Source: Sandaracinaceae bacterium (GTDB lineage: Bacteria > Myxococcota_A > Polyangia > Polyangiales > Sandaracinaceae). Taken from it: DNA of 64,000 nucleotides. Positions 50,470-61,099 of this stretch are shown here, piece by piece; the first letter of the stretch is position 1; every line of letters begins with the position of its first letter. The translations under genes and the position numbers were made by a program. Below the pieces are notes generated by a model that saw nothing but the letters and a program-made list of their open reading frames with translations, was not told the origin of the DNA and searched no databases. The DNA lies in assembly GCA_019637095.1 (NCBI GenBank), contig JAHBWG010000035.1:1-64000 (forward strand), read 5' to 3'.

Positions 50470-52131
50470 TCAAGGGTGGCGGCACCCCGATCGCGCCACC
50501 GACCCGGAGCGCAGCTCGGCGCGGCGGTTCGCGCGACGACCGGCGCGCGTGTCGTTCGGCTCGGCGGGGTAGCTCTCGCCGCAGCCCGCGACGACGAGCC
50601 GCCCGCGATCGACCCCGCGCAGCGCGAGCCAGCGGGCGACCGCGACGGCGCGCCGCACGCTGAGCGCGACGTTGTTCGGCTCGCTGCCGCGGAAGTCCGC
50701 GTGCCCCTCGACGACGAGCGGCCCGCCGCCCGCGCGCGCGATCGCGAGGAGCGCGAACAGCGCCGGCCGCTCGCGCGCGCGCAGGAAGTGGCTCCCCACC
50801 TCGAAGTGGACGCTGCCGTCCGCGCTCGCCGGCGGCGGCTCGTCACGCCGAGGCGGCGTCGGATCGGGCGCGATGGGCGGCGGCTCCGGATCACACGACG
50901 GGCACCCGGTGCACTCGGGCCGCAGGGCGAGCGCGATCCCCGGCACGGTCGGGCAGCGGTCCGTCTCGTCGGGCACGCCGTCACCGTCGAAGTCGTCCTC
51001 GGGGCAGCCGTCCTCGTCGCCGAGGCCGTCACGATCCTCGGGCTCGTTCGGGCACGCGTCGCGCGTGTCGTCGATGCCGTCCGCGTCGTTGTCGGCGTCG
51101 GGGCAGCCGTCGTCGTCCTGGAATCCGTCGGCGTCCTCGGGCTCGTCGGGGCACGCGTCGACGTCGTCGGCGAGCCCGTCGCCGTCGCGGTCGCCCGCCG
51201 GCCGCTCGCCCGGCGTCGCGTAGCCGACCGTCAGGATCGCGCGGAAGTCCCCCGCGCCGTAGCCGCGCGCGACGCCCGCGCCCGCCGCCGCCGCGATCGA
51301 GAGGCCGTCGCCCGGGAGCACGCGCACGCCGCCGACCAGCTCGACGGGCGAGACCTGGGCCTGGCCGAAGCGCGCATCGAGCGCGCTCGCGCCCCACGAC
51401 TCCACGGTGAGCTCGAAGACCGACGGGACCACCGCGACGGCGAGCGCGCCCGCCCACGTCAGCTCGTGGCCCACCCTCAGGCGCCCGAGATCCTGCTCGT
51501 CGCGGACGATCGCGCCGACGTTGCCGGTCACGCGCACGACGTCCGCGAAGCGCACCTCGAAGAGCAGCTCCGGGTGCAGCGTCCAGCCGCCCTCCCCCGC
51601 GAAGCGCGCCTGGAAGCGCGCCGCCTGCGCGGTCGGCGCGGTGCCGGTGAGCTGGAGCGCGAGCGCGAACGCGTCGTCCGCCTCGCCGAAGAGGCGCCCG
51701 CGCACGCCGAAGCCGAGGTCGCCCAGGCTCGTCCCGTCCGCGCGCGGCTGACCGACGACGTCGCGGCCCTCCATCACGAGGTTCACCGGCAGGCCCACGA
51801 AGAAGACGAGGCGCTCGAAGACGCTGAACGAGACGCCGAGCTGCGCCGCGAGCAGGTGCTCGACGACCGGCGCGATCTCCGTCGAGGCGTCCGACGCGCG
51901 GAGCTGGTAGACGAGCGGCGAGAGCGCGTAGTCGACGTCGAGCCGCGCGCCGAAGGAGAGGTGTCCGTGATCGTTGGGGCGCGCGACCGCGAGCCCGTCG
52001 GTCGGCGCCGGTCCCGGTCGATACTGATCGAGCCGGAGCGATTGCGCGGACGCGATCGACGCGATCGACGCGATCGACGCGAGCCACGCGAGCGCGAGGC
52101 CGGGGACGAGGATGGACCCCAGGCGGGACAT
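50470..52131 (-). CDS. OmpA-family outer membrane protein with TSP3-like calcium repeats
   Basis: 553 residues. A signal peptide (WLASIASIASIASA) is followed by a beta-barrel-like region (about 35-300) and thrombospondin type-3-like repeats (about 315-400; DRDGDGLADDVDACPDEPED and relatives). The C-terminal OmpA peptidoglycan-binding domain (about 440-545) contains VEGHADFRGSEPNN and SVRRAVAVARWL. It should span the outer membrane and bind the cell wall. The CATACT hexamer seven bases before the ATG resembles the other start-proximal -10s. Confidence 0.92.
   Translation of the reverse strand: MSRLGSILVPGLALAWLASIASIASIASAQSLRLDQYRPGPAPTDGLAVARPNDHGHLSFGARLDVDYALSPLVYQLRASDASTEIAPVVEHLLAAQLGVSFSVFERLVFFVGLPVNLVMEGRDVVGQPRADGTSLGDLGFGVRGRLFGEADDAFALALQLTGTAPTAQAARFQARFAGEGGWTLHPELLFEVRFADVVRVTGNVGAIVRDEQDLGRLRVGHELTWAGALAVAVVPSVFELTVESWGASALDARFGQAQVSPVELVGGVRVLPGDGLSIAAAAGAGVARGYGAGDFRAILTVGYATPGERPAGDRDGDGLADDVDACPDEPEDADGFQDDDGCPDADNDADGIDDTRDACPNEPEDRDGLGDEDGCPEDDFDGDGVPDETDRCPTVPGIALALRPECTGCPSCDPEPPPIAPDPTPPRRDEPPPASADGSVHFEVGSHFLRARERPALFALLAIARAGGGPLVVEGHADFRGSEPNNVALSVRRAVAVARWLALRGVDRGRLVVAGCGESYPAEPNDTRAGRRANRRAELRSGSVARSGCRHP
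52052..52078 (-). repeat. Three tandem 9-base units in a signal peptide
   Basis: Plus-strand unit GCGATCGAC three times, encoding three Ala-Ser-Ile units of the signal peptide hydrophobic core. Copy-number change would alter core length in-frame. Confidence 0.8.
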
Positions 52132-52183
52132 CGCTCCGAGTATGCCTCCCCGCGCGCTCGTGGCGTGATTCTCCGTCGCGTGC

Positions 52184-53101
<918 letters not shown>

Positions 53102-53108
53102 GCGCGTG

Positions 53109-53114
53109 ACGGTA
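53109..53114 (-). promoter_or_regulatory. -10-like hexamer TACCGT of the prs-like gene
   Basis: TACCGT ends seven bases before the ATG at 53101; no ribosome binding site. Probable leaderless start. Confidence 0.5.
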
Positions 53115-53321
53115 CGGCGAAGCCGTGGGGCGAGGCGGTGAAATCGTCGCGAGAGCCCCGCCGCGACTTTTTCTCGCCGCCCCCGGAACCTCCCGCCGCG
53201 AGGCGCTGTCGGAACCCGCGAACGGACGACGAGAGGGCGGCCCCGCCAGCGGGCGAGACGGCCGACCCCGGACGAGACGAACGAACGTCGCGGCGCAGCG
53301 CCGCAGAGGGAGACGAGCGCC

Positions 53322-54779
53322 ATGAGCACGGGAGAGACGCAGCGTTGGGGGATCGCGGCGAGCGCGCCGCCGGTGGATCCGGCCGAGATCGAGACGCACG
53401 AGCGCGCGGTCGAGGTCGTGGTGATGTGGGGCGACAGCGTCCTGTGCGTGGAGCACGTGAGCCCCCCGCGCGACGTGATGGTCGAGACGGTCGGCGAGGC
53501 GATCGCGCCGTTCCCCGCGGTCGTCGAGCGCGATGGACGGCTGCTGTGCGTCGTGCCGGCGGGCGCGACCGGCGCCGTCTACGCGGGCGACGCGACGCGG
53601 ACGTTCGCCGAGCTCGCATCGCAAGGCGCGTTGACGCCGTTCGACGGGCTCGAGGGCGCCTCGCTCTACGCCTTGCCGGAGGGCGCGAGCGCGCGCGTCG
53701 AGCACGCGGGGCTCTCGGTGCTCGTGCGGCCGACGCACGCGGCGAGGACGGTGACCGCGACCGGCGCGGTGCCGTGGCGCCGCTACGTGTGGATCGGCGC
53801 CTCGATCGGCGTGCACGCGCTCGTGTTGGTGATGTTCTACTTCCTGCCGCCGAGCTCGAGCGCGCTCAGCCTCGACGCGATCAGCGCGCAAGATCGGATG
53901 GTCCAGTACCTCGACTCGGCGCGCGCGAACGAGCCCGAGCCGCCGGTGACCTGGGAGGACCGCGCGGACGACGGCGCCCCTGGCGATCCGGGGCGCGCGC
54001 ACGCGGGCGAGACCGGCGACAGCGGCCGCGAGGACGCGCCGCAGACGAACCGCCGCTTCGCGATCCAGGGCAACGAGCGCGACCGCGCGCTCTCCCGCGA
54101 GAACCTGCGCGAGACGATGGCCGAGCGCTCGATCATCGGCACCGTCGCGACCGTGATGGGCGCGTGGAACGTGCCGACCTCCCCGTTCGGCGCGGACCGC
54201 CCCCGCGGCGACGACGCGATGAACGCGATCGGCGAGATGCTCGGCGATCAGGCGGGCGACAGCTTCGGCCGCTTCGGGCTCGGCATGCTCGGCACCGGCC
54301 GCGGCGCGGGGGGCGACGGGCTCGGCACCTACGGGGTCGGCCAGCTCGGCACGATCGGGACCTGCCGCGGGACGAACTGCACCGGCGGCCACGGGCCCGG
54401 CGGCTACGGCAGCCGGGCGGGGACGCTCCGCGAGCGCCGCGGGATCACCGTGGGACCGATGGACTCGAGCGCGCAGGTGCTGGGCGGGCTGAGCCGCGAC
54501 GCGATCCGCCGCGTCGTGCGCCGCAACCTGCCGCAGGTCCGACACTGCTACGAGCAGGGGCTGACCAACCACCCGAGCCTCGAGGGGCGCGTGGTCGTGA
54601 GCTGGACCGTCGACTCGAGCGGCACGGTGCAGCGCTCCGAGGTCGCGCAGAGCACGCTGGGCAACGCGGGCGTCGAGTCGTGCATCGCGAGCGCGGTGCG
54701 CCGCTGGACCTTCCCGCAGCCGGACGGTGGGATGCCCGTCGGCGTCAACTACCCGTTCATGCTCCAGTCGCCGGACTGA
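53322..54779 (+). CDS. AgmX/PglI C-terminal domain protein (TonB-like energy transducer)
   Basis: 485 residues. A cytoplasmic N-terminal domain (about 20-140) is followed by one membrane helix (about 154-174, [18 protein letters not shown]), a long Gly/Arg-rich periplasmic linker (about 260-375), and a C-terminal AgmX/PglI domain (about 385-480). That domain has [40 protein letters not shown] and [12 protein letters not shown]. In M. xanthus related proteins serve gliding motility or energy transfer across the envelope. A GGGAG lies before the ATG. Its partner ExbB/TolQ genes are not in this window. Confidence 0.88.
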   Translation: MSTGETQRWGIAASAPPVDPAEIETHERAVEVVVMWGDSVLCVEHVSPPRDVMVETVGEAIAPFPAVVERDGRLLCVVPAGATGAVYAGDATRTFAELASQGALTPFDGLEGASLYALPEGASARVEHAGLSVLVRPTHAARTVTATGAVPWRRYVWIGASIGVHALVLVMFYFLPPSSSALSLDAISAQDRMVQYLDSARANEPEPPVTWEDRADDGAPGDPGRAHAGETGDSGREDAPQTNRRFAIQGNERDRALSRENLRETMAERSIIGTVATVMGAWNVPTSPFGADRPRGDDAMNAIGEMLGDQAGDSFGRFGLGMLGTGRGAGGDGLGTYGVGQLGTIGTCRGTNCTGGHGPGGYGSRAGTLRERRGITVGPMDSSAQVLGGLSRDAIRRVVRRNLPQVRHCYEQGLTNHPSLEGRVVVSWTVDSSGTVQRSEVAQSTLGNAGVESCIASAVRRWTFPQPDGGMPVGVNYPFMLQSPD

Positions 54780-54815
54780 GGCCGGCCCTCGAGCGGCGGC
54801 ATCGTCGAGCTCACC

Positions 54816-54848
54816 GAACGGCGCGTCCCTCCGCGGGGCGCGCCGTTC
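54816..54848. terminator. Bidirectional hairpin terminator
   Basis: Perfect 10-base stem GAACGGCGCG/CGCGCCGTTC with a 13-base loop, between the stop at 54779 (+) and 54858 (-). Strong GC stem without U-tract. Confidence 0.6.
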
Positions 54849-54857
54849 GCGCGTCCG

Positions 54858-55388
54858 TCACCAGCGGCCGCCGCGGTGGCGACAGCGGCGGCGGTGCTCC
54901 CACGCCCTCGCGTCGTCGTACGAGGGGCCGCGCCAGTCGACCTCGAGGGTGACGCCGCGGGCGGCGACCGGCTTCTCGAGATCGCGCGGCGCCGCCGCGA
55001 CGGGCGCGGCGCGCTCGTGCCACGCGAGCGCGCCGGCGCCGCCGGTCAGCCCCGCGAACGCCATCCACGCCGACGCGGCCGCCGCGTCGAACCGGACGGC
55101 GCGCACGAGGGGCAGCGCGACGACGGCGAGGCCGGCCGCGGCGACGAGCGCCGCCCAGCCCGGGACCTCACCGACGCCGGACGCGACGAAGAGCAGCGCC
55201 GCGCCGCCGAGCGCCGCGAAGAGGCCCCAGGTGCGCCCGAGGGCCGCGCCGACGAGCCCCGCGAAGAGCGGGACGACGGCGAGCGAGGTGAAGGGCGAGC
55301 CCTCGCGCAGCGCGAGGAGCCCGAACGTGACGAGTACTGCGAGCGCGCCGAAGCCGGCCGCCCACCTCGAGGAGGTGTCAGAGGACAT
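54858..55388 (-). CDS. Polytopic membrane protein, unrecognised
   Basis: 176 residues with about four hydrophobic segments (FGALAVLVTFGLLAL, AVVPLFAGLVGAALG, GLFAALGGAALLFVAS, WAALVAAAGLAVVALP) and a polar basic C-terminal tail. Family unknown. No recognisable motif. It lies 44 bases after the EGF-repeat gene on the same strand and may be co-transcribed with it. Confidence 0.75.
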   Translation of the reverse strand: MSSDTSSRWAAGFGALAVLVTFGLLALREGSPFTSLAVVPLFAGLVGAALGRTWGLFAALGGAALLFVASGVGEVPGWAALVAAAGLAVVALPLVRAVRFDAAAASAWMAFAGLTGGAGALAWHERAAPVAAAPRDLEKPVAARGVTLEVDWRGPSYDDARAWEHRRRCRHRGGRW

Positions 55389-55432
55389 GCGCCAGCGACG
55401 CGCGAGGCGCGACGCGCATTCTGGACAAGATG

Positions 55433-57856
55433 TCAGCCGCGGCGGCGGCGGGCGACGAGCGCACCGAGCAGCCCGAGCACGGCGAGCCAGAGCGCGCCGG
55501 CGCGCGGGGGCGCGGCGCGGCAGCTGCAGCCGTCCTCGATCGGCTCGATCGGCTCGCTCGCGCCCGCGTCGGGCGACGCGCACGCCGTCGTGCACGCCGC
55601 CGGGCTCACCGCGCCGCGGCCTGGGTCGCAGAGCTCGCCGCGATCGACGACGCCGTCGCCGCACGCCGCGAGCGCGCAGCTCGTGCGGCACGCGTCGGGG
55701 GCCTCGTCCGAGTTGAGCTCGCCCTCGTCGCACGCCTCGCCCGAGTCGAGCACGCCGTCGCCGCAGGCCGCGAGGCGGCACGTCGTGCGGCACGCGTCGG
55801 GCGCGTCGTCCGAGTTCGCGTCGCCCTCGTCGCACTCCTCGGCGAGGTCGACGAACGCGTCGCCGCAGGTGTTCCAGCACTCGCTCTCGAGCCCCGTCGG
55901 CTCGAAGCACGCCCAGCCCGGCTCGATGCGACAGAGCGCGCTGCAGCCGTCCCCGTCCGCGGCGTTGGCGTCGTCACACGTCTCGCCCGGACCGACGCGG
56001 CCGTCGCCGCACGCCGTGTCGCACTCGCCCTCGGCGTTCGCCACGAAGCCCGGCAAGCACGCGCACAGCGGCGGCATCCCGATCCGGTTCACGCAGCGCT
56101 CGCGCGGCCCGCACGAGTGCAGGCTCCGCGCGCACTCGTCGACGTCGGCGCAGTCGAAGCCCGAGCCCATGAACCCCTCGCGGCACGCGCAGCTGTACGC
56201 CCCGGTGGTGTTCGTGCACGTCGCGTCGGGGTGGCAGCGGTGGGTTCCGTCCGCGCACTCGTCGAGGTCCTCGCACTCGAACCCGTCGCCCGTGTAGCCG
56301 CCGTTGCAGACGCAGCGCCAGTCTCCCGGGAGGTTCTCGCACATCGCCGCGGTCGAGCAGCGGCTCGTGAACGCGGGGTCCGCGCACTCGTTCACGTCCG
56401 CGCACGTCCTCCCGTTGCCCATCCAGCCGTCGTTGCAGGCGCAGCTGAACGAGCCCGGCGTGTTCGTGCAGAGCGCGTTGCGATCGCAGTCGTGGCTGCT
56501 CTCGCGGCACTCGTCGATGTCGGTGCACGCGACCCGCCCGTCGCCCCGATAGCCGCGGTTGCAGTCGCACGCGAACGAGCCGACCGTGTTGCGGCACGTC
56601 GAGTTGGGGCGGCACATCGCGACGAAGACCGGATCGCGGCACTCGTCGACGTCGGTGCACGTCCGGCCGTTGCCCGAGAAGCCGGCGTTGCACGCGCACG
56701 TGAAGCTGCCGGGTGTGTTCGTGCACGTCGCGTTGCGGTCGCAGTCGGCGAGGCCGCTCGTGCACTCGTTCACGTCGCGGCACCCCGTCGCGCCGCGCCC
56801 GGTGCCGGTGTAGCCGGCCGGACAGGTGCAGGTGAAGTCGCCCGGCGTCGGCGAGGGATCGTTGCAGATCGCGACCGGGTGGCAGTCGGCGAGCCCCGCG
56901 TTGCACTCGTTCTGGAGCGCGCACGTCGTCCCGTTGAACACGTAGCCGGTCTGGCAGGTGCACGTGTAGCCCGGCGCCGTCCAGCTCCCGAGCGGGCGCT
57001 CGGTGCACGACACGCCGTTGGGACCGCACGGGTTGCTCGCGCACTCGTTGATGTTCTGGCACCCGGTGCCGGGGTTGCGCCCGTCGCCCATGTAGCCGGC
57101 GTGCGGGCACTGGCACGTGAACACCGCCGACGAGCCCGGGGTGTCGACGCAGGTCGCGATCGCGACGCAGGTGTGCGTGCCCGCCATGCAGGCGTCGACG
57201 AGCTGGCAGCCGGTCGCCGTCGCCGCGTAGCCGGCCGGGCAGCTACACGTGTAGCCCGGCGCGCTCCAGCCCGCGCCGACGGCGCGCTGCGTACACGACC
57301 CGGGCGCGCACGGGTTGCCCGAGCACTCGTTCGGATCGAGGCAGCGATCGCTCCAGTTCGTGTCGCTCGCGATCGGCGCCGGCGAGGTCCCGTTCACGCA
57401 GCGGAAGTCGAACGCGTAGTTGTGCGTCCCCGTCGCCGAGTACGTCGCGCGGACCTCCACGAAGCTCGCGCCGCAGGCGAGGTAGCTCCCCGGGAAGGTC
57501 GAGGCGGTCAGCATGTTGCAGCCGACGCTCTCGGCGCCCTGCGGGAAGCCGGCCGAGCGCGCGTTCGTCAGCTCGTTGAGGTTCGTGAAGCCGTCCGCGT
57601 CGCGGTCCGCGTTCCCGAGCGCCACCGACCAGCCCGAGGCGCGGTACGTCGCGCCGAACGGGTTCAGGCACGGCAGGCGCGGGTGGACCGTCGAGGCGTT
57701 GCAGGAGCCGCCGCCGCTCGGGTGGACGTGGCAGTCGTAGCACTCGTACCCGGCGCCCATGTACGCGGGCGAGACGTAGTCGGGGTAGGCGCTCGCGACG
57801 GAGGTCGAGCCCAGGATCAAGAGGAGACACGAGCCGGCGGCGAACGACGAGCGCAT
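55433..57856 (-). CDS. EGF-repeat protein with MYXO-CTERM-like sorting signal
   Basis: 807 residues. A signal peptide (SCLLLILGSTSVASA) is followed by a cysteine-containing N-terminal domain (CYDCHVHPSGG), then about nine to ten calcium-type EGF-like repeats (residues about 175-580; DVNECTSGLADCD, DIDECRESSHDCD, NTPGSFTCACNAG). Myxobacterial Cys-rich CGDGVLDSGEACDEG repeats come next. The C-terminus has GCSC, a hydrophobic helix and RRRRG, matching a MYXO-CTERM cell-surface signal. Likely a large surface adhesin or matrix protein. AAGGGG precedes the ATG. Confidence 0.92.
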   Translation of the reverse strand: MRSSFAAGSCLLLILGSTSVASAYPDYVSPAYMGAGYECYDCHVHPSGGGSCNASTVHPRLPCLNPFGATYRASGWSVALGNADRDADGFTNLNELTNARSAGFPQGAESVGCNMLTASTFPGSYLACGASFVEVRATYSATGTHNYAFDFRCVNGTSPAPIASDTNWSDRCLDPNECSGNPCAPGSCTQRAVGAGWSAPGYTCSCPAGYAATATGCQLVDACMAGTHTCVAIATCVDTPGSSAVFTCQCPHAGYMGDGRNPGTGCQNINECASNPCGPNGVSCTERPLGSWTAPGYTCTCQTGYVFNGTTCALQNECNAGLADCHPVAICNDPSPTPGDFTCTCPAGYTGTGRGATGCRDVNECTSGLADCDRNATCTNTPGSFTCACNAGFSGNGRTCTDVDECRDPVFVAMCRPNSTCRNTVGSFACDCNRGYRGDGRVACTDIDECRESSHDCDRNALCTNTPGSFSCACNDGWMGNGRTCADVNECADPAFTSRCSTAAMCENLPGDWRCVCNGGYTGDGFECEDLDECADGTHRCHPDATCTNTTGAYSCACREGFMGSGFDCADVDECARSLHSCGPRERCVNRIGMPPLCACLPGFVANAEGECDTACGDGRVGPGETCDDANAADGDGCSALCRIEPGWACFEPTGLESECWNTCGDAFVDLAEECDEGDANSDDAPDACRTTCRLAACGDGVLDSGEACDEGELNSDEAPDACRTSCALAACGDGVVDRGELCDPGRGAVSPAACTTACASPDAGASEPIEPIEDGCSCRAAPPRAGALWLAVLGLLGALVARRRRG

Positions 57857-58003
57857 CGGCACCCCTTCGAAGGGAGGAAAGAGAGCGAGCCGCGCCATTG
57901 TAGCGCGCGCCCCGCGCCCGACGACGACGACGCGGTTACGCGCGTCCGCCGCCCCTGTGAGCGTTCCCTTGGGTCGCCCGTGGCACGGCATGGCCCCCGG
58001 GAG

Positions 58004-58009
58004 TACGGT
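58004..58009 (+). promoter_or_regulatory. -10-like hexamer TACGGT of the halogenase-like operon
   Basis: TACGGT ends seven bases before the GTG at 58017. No ribosome binding site intervenes, so the operon probably starts with a leaderless mRNA. Confidence 0.5.
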
Positions 58010-58016
58010 TCGCGCC

Positions 58017-59528
58017 GTGAACAAGGTCGATGTGGCCATCCTCGGCGGGGGACTGGCCGGAAATCTCCTGGCCCGCCAGCTTCGTCGCACGCGCGACGAC
58101 CTCAGCGTCCTCGTCGTCGAGCCGTCCCACGAGACGAGCTGGAAGGTCGGCGAGTCCACCGTGGAGATCGCCAGCGACTACCTCGTCCGGCGGCACGGGC
58201 TCTCTGCCTATCTCTACGACCGGCAGCTCCCGAAGAACGGCCTACGCTTCTTCTTCGACACGCCGGACAAGGACGCCGACCTCTTCGAGATGAGCGAGCT
58301 CGGCTCCGATCACCTGCCGCTCTTCCCGACGTTCCAGCTCGACCGCGCCCGGTTCGAGGCGGACCTGCGCGTGATGACGCGCGCCGCGGGCGCCGAGCTG
58401 CGCGAGGGCGAGACCGTCCGCTCGATCGAGCCGGGCACGCCGCACCGCGTGACGGTGCGCAGCGACGGCCAGGAGCGCGCCGTCGAGGCGCGCTGGGTGG
58501 TCGACTGCACGGGGCGCGCGCGCGTCCTCTCGCGCACCCTCGACTCGGGCACCGAGGTGGACCACGGCATGGCCGCCGTGTGGGGGCGCTTCTCGAACGT
58601 CGTCGACCTCGACGCGATGCCGAACGCCGCGTGGCGCGGGCGCGTGCGCTGGACCTCGCGCGTCCTGTCGACCAACCACTTCTGCTATCCGGGCTACTGG
58701 ATCTGGTTCATCCCGCTCGGCGAGGGCGTGATCTCGGTCGGCGTCGTCGGCGAGAAGGCGATCTTCCCGCGCGGCGCGCGCACGCCGGAGGGCTTCCTCG
58801 CGTTCCTGCGCGAGCACGCCGCGGTGAAGGCGCTCCTCGAGCCCGCCGAGCTGCTCGACGTGCACGGCTTCTCGCAGCTCGCCTACGGGACCAAGCAGTT
58901 CTTCGACGGCGAGCGGCGCCTCGCGATGGTCGGCGACGCGGCCGCGTTCCTCGACCCGTTCTACAGCCCGGGCTCGGACTTCATCTCGGTGCAGAACGAC
59001 ATCGTGACGGACCTGATCCGGCGCGACGCGGCGGGCGAGGACGTCGGCGCGCTCGCGGGCGACTTCGATCGCTTCATGCAGATGCGGTTCGAGGCGACGC
59101 TGCTGCTCTACCAGCAGCAGTACAAGGCGCTCGGCAGCTTCGACATCATGAGCGCCAAGTGGAACTACGACCTCGCGACCTACTACAACCTCTGGCTCGA
59201 CGACTACATGGGCGACAAGCACCTCGACCCGCGCCACGTGCGCGCGCAGGTGCGCCGCAAGAAGTTCATCCTCGAGGCGCTCGCGGCGTTCCGCGATCGC
59301 TTCCGCGACATGGCGGCGCGCACGCTGGCCGACGGCCGCTACCACCGGCACAACCTCGGGATGTACAACCCGGGCACGAACCTCGACTGGTTCTGGCGCG
59401 AGGTCGGCACCGGCCGCACGCGGCGCCGCCAGAACGAGGTGACGGCGAGCATCTTCGAGGCGATCGAGCAACAGACCGCGTGGGCCTTCGAAGCGGACAG
59501 GCGCGGCACGGCGAGGAAGCAAGCGTGA
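58017..59528 (+). CDS. Flavin-dependent halogenase-like oxidoreductase, copy 1
   Basis: 503 residues. The N-terminal Rossmann motif GGGLAGN (10-16) binds FAD, and the pocket motif WKVGEST carries Lys43, equivalent to the catalytic lysine of flavin halogenases. WIWFIP (228-233) is the halogenase WxWxIP signature, and VGDAAAFLDPFYSPGSDF is the second FAD motif. The enzyme should be an FADH2-dependent halogenase or closely related flavoenzyme; a substrate is not evident. Starts at GTG (MNKVDVAILGG). The downstream paralogue overlaps by four bases. Confidence 0.9.
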   Translation: MNKVDVAILGGGLAGNLLARQLRRTRDDLSVLVVEPSHETSWKVGESTVEIASDYLVRRHGLSAYLYDRQLPKNGLRFFFDTPDKDADLFEMSELGSDHLPLFPTFQLDRARFEADLRVMTRAAGAELREGETVRSIEPGTPHRVTVRSDGQERAVEARWVVDCTGRARVLSRTLDSGTEVDHGMAAVWGRFSNVVDLDAMPNAAWRGRVRWTSRVLSTNHFCYPGYWIWFIPLGEGVISVGVVGEKAIFPRGARTPEGFLAFLREHAAVKALLEPAELLDVHGFSQLAYGTKQFFDGERRLAMVGDAAAFLDPFYSPGSDFISVQNDIVTDLIRRDAAGEDVGALAGDFDRFMQMRFEATLLLYQQQYKALGSFDIMSAKWNYDLATYYNLWLDDYMGDKHLDPRHVRAQVRRKKFILEALAAFRDRFRDMAARTLADGRYHRHNLGMYNPGTNLDWFWREVGTGRTRRRQNEVTASIFEAIEQQTAWAFEADRRGTARKQA

Positions 59529-61042
59529 AGAAGGTCGACGTCGCGATCCTCGGCGGCGGGCTCGCCGGGAACCTGCTCGCGCGGCAGCTGCGCCGCGAGG
59601 TCCCGGGCGCGTCCGTCATGGTGATCGAGCAGAGCCACGAGCGCGGCTGGAAGGTCGGCGAGTCGACCGTCGAGATCGCCGCGCACTACCTCGGCGTCAA
59701 GCTCGGGCTGAGCACCTACCTCTACGACCAGCACCTGCCGAAGAACGGGCTGCGGTTCTTCTTCGACACGGATCGGCGCGACGCCACGCTCACGCAGATG
59801 AGCGAGGTCGGGACGGACCGGCCGCCGCCGACCCCGAGCTTCCAGCTCGACCGCGCCCGCATCGAGCAAGACCTCTTGCGAATGAACACCGAGGACGGCG
59901 TCGACGTCCGCGTCGGCGCGCCCGCGCGGAACCTGGACCTCGACGCGCGCACCTTCGCGCTCGAGGGCGAGACGATCGGGGCGCGCTGGATCGTCGACGG
60001 CACCGGCCGCGCGAGCACGATCGCGCGCATGCGCGACCTGCGGCTGCCGATGGAGGCCGTCCACCCGATCGCGAGCGTGTGGGGCCGCTACGAGGGCGTG
60101 CGCGACTTCGACGACGTCCCCGATCGCGCCTGGCGCGCGCGCAGCCGGTACGTGGCGCGCTCGCTGAGCACCAACCACTTCATGTACCCCGGCTACTGGA
60201 TCTGGTTCATCCCGCTGGGCCGCGGGGTGACCAGCGTCGGGATCGTCGGAGAGAAGCACGTCTTCAAGCGCGGGAGCCGGACGCCGGAGGGGTTCCTCTC
60301 GCTCGTGCGCGAGCACGGCGCGCCGGCGGCGATGATGGAGGGCGCGCGGCCGCTCGACCTCGAGGGCTTCACGCAGCTCGCGTACGCGACCAAGCGCTTC
60401 TTCCACGGCGGCGAGCGCTGGGCGCTGCTCGGCGACGCGGGCGCGTTCCACGACCCGTTCTACAGCCCCGGGTCGGACTTCATCTCGCTCGAGTGCGACT
60501 TCACGACGGACCTGATCCGCCGCGAGCTCGCGGGCGAGGACGTCACGGATCGGGCCCGCACGTACGACGCGTTCATGCAGTTCCGGTACGACGCGACGCT
60601 CCTGCTCTACAAGGACCTCTACCCCTGCTTCGGCTGCTACGATCTCATGCGGGTCAAGCTGAACTTCGACCTGGGCTGCTACTACAACCTCTGGCTCGAC
60701 CCGATCGTGAAGGGCGAGCACCTCGACGAGAAGTTCCTGATGAGCGAGCTCGCGCGAGGCCCCGAGACGCTCGCCGCGCTCGAGCACTTCTCGAAGCTCT
60801 TCCAGCGCGCGCGCGAGCACCTCGTCGCGACGGGGGCGTACTACGAGAAGAACCTCGGCGAGTACAACGTGGGCGTCGACTGCCTGCGACACTGGCTCGA
60901 GGAGGTCGGCACGCCGCGCAAGCGCCGCCAGATCCGCGAGCGCACCGAGGAGGTCTTCAACTACGGCCGCCGCGAGGCGCTGAAGCTCCTCGGCGAGGAC
61001 GACGGCAAGACGCTGCGCCTCGACGAGCTCGTCCCCGCCTGA
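59525..61042 (+). CDS. Flavin-dependent halogenase-like oxidoreductase, copy 2
   Basis: 505 residues, a paralogue of the preceding gene with the same motifs: GGGLAGN (10-16), WKVGEST with Lys43, GYWIWFIP, and GDAGAFHDPFYSPGSDF. Similarity continues to the C-terminal helical domain (YYNLWLDPIVKGEHL versus YYNLWLDDYMGDKHL). Gene duplication is the simplest explanation; the two could make a heteromer or act on different positions. GTG 59525 overlaps the previous stop (GTGA). No flavin reductase gene is adjacent, so reduced flavin must come from elsewhere. Confidence 0.9.
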   Translation: MKKVDVAILGGGLAGNLLARQLRREVPGASVMVIEQSHERGWKVGESTVEIAAHYLGVKLGLSTYLYDQHLPKNGLRFFFDTDRRDATLTQMSEVGTDRPPPTPSFQLDRARIEQDLLRMNTEDGVDVRVGAPARNLDLDARTFALEGETIGARWIVDGTGRASTIARMRDLRLPMEAVHPIASVWGRYEGVRDFDDVPDRAWRARSRYVARSLSTNHFMYPGYWIWFIPLGRGVTSVGIVGEKHVFKRGSRTPEGFLSLVREHGAPAAMMEGARPLDLEGFTQLAYATKRFFHGGERWALLGDAGAFHDPFYSPGSDFISLECDFTTDLIRRELAGEDVTDRARTYDAFMQFRYDATLLLYKDLYPCFGCYDLMRVKLNFDLGCYYNLWLDPIVKGEHLDEKFLMSELARGPETLAALEHFSKLFQRAREHLVATGAYYEKNLGEYNVGVDCLRHWLEEVGTPRKRRQIRERTEEVFNYGRREALKLLGEDDGKTLRLDELVPA

Positions 61043-61099
61043 CGAACCGCGGGGTCGGCTTGCGCCGGCGCGGCTCGCGGACATGTCTCGTACCTGGCC

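Noticed and set aside
53102-53321. Largest gene-free spacer, checked for RNA genes or repeats
   Set aside because: It holds the prs-like promoter hexamer and the AgmX leader; I see no tRNA, riboswitch or repeat.
55430-61042. A single very long open frame on the plus strand
   Set aside because: Its 3' part is the real second halogenase-like gene (59525-61042); the rest is antisense or out of frame to the EGF gene and first halogenase. GC-rich DNA leaves long antisense frames free of stops.
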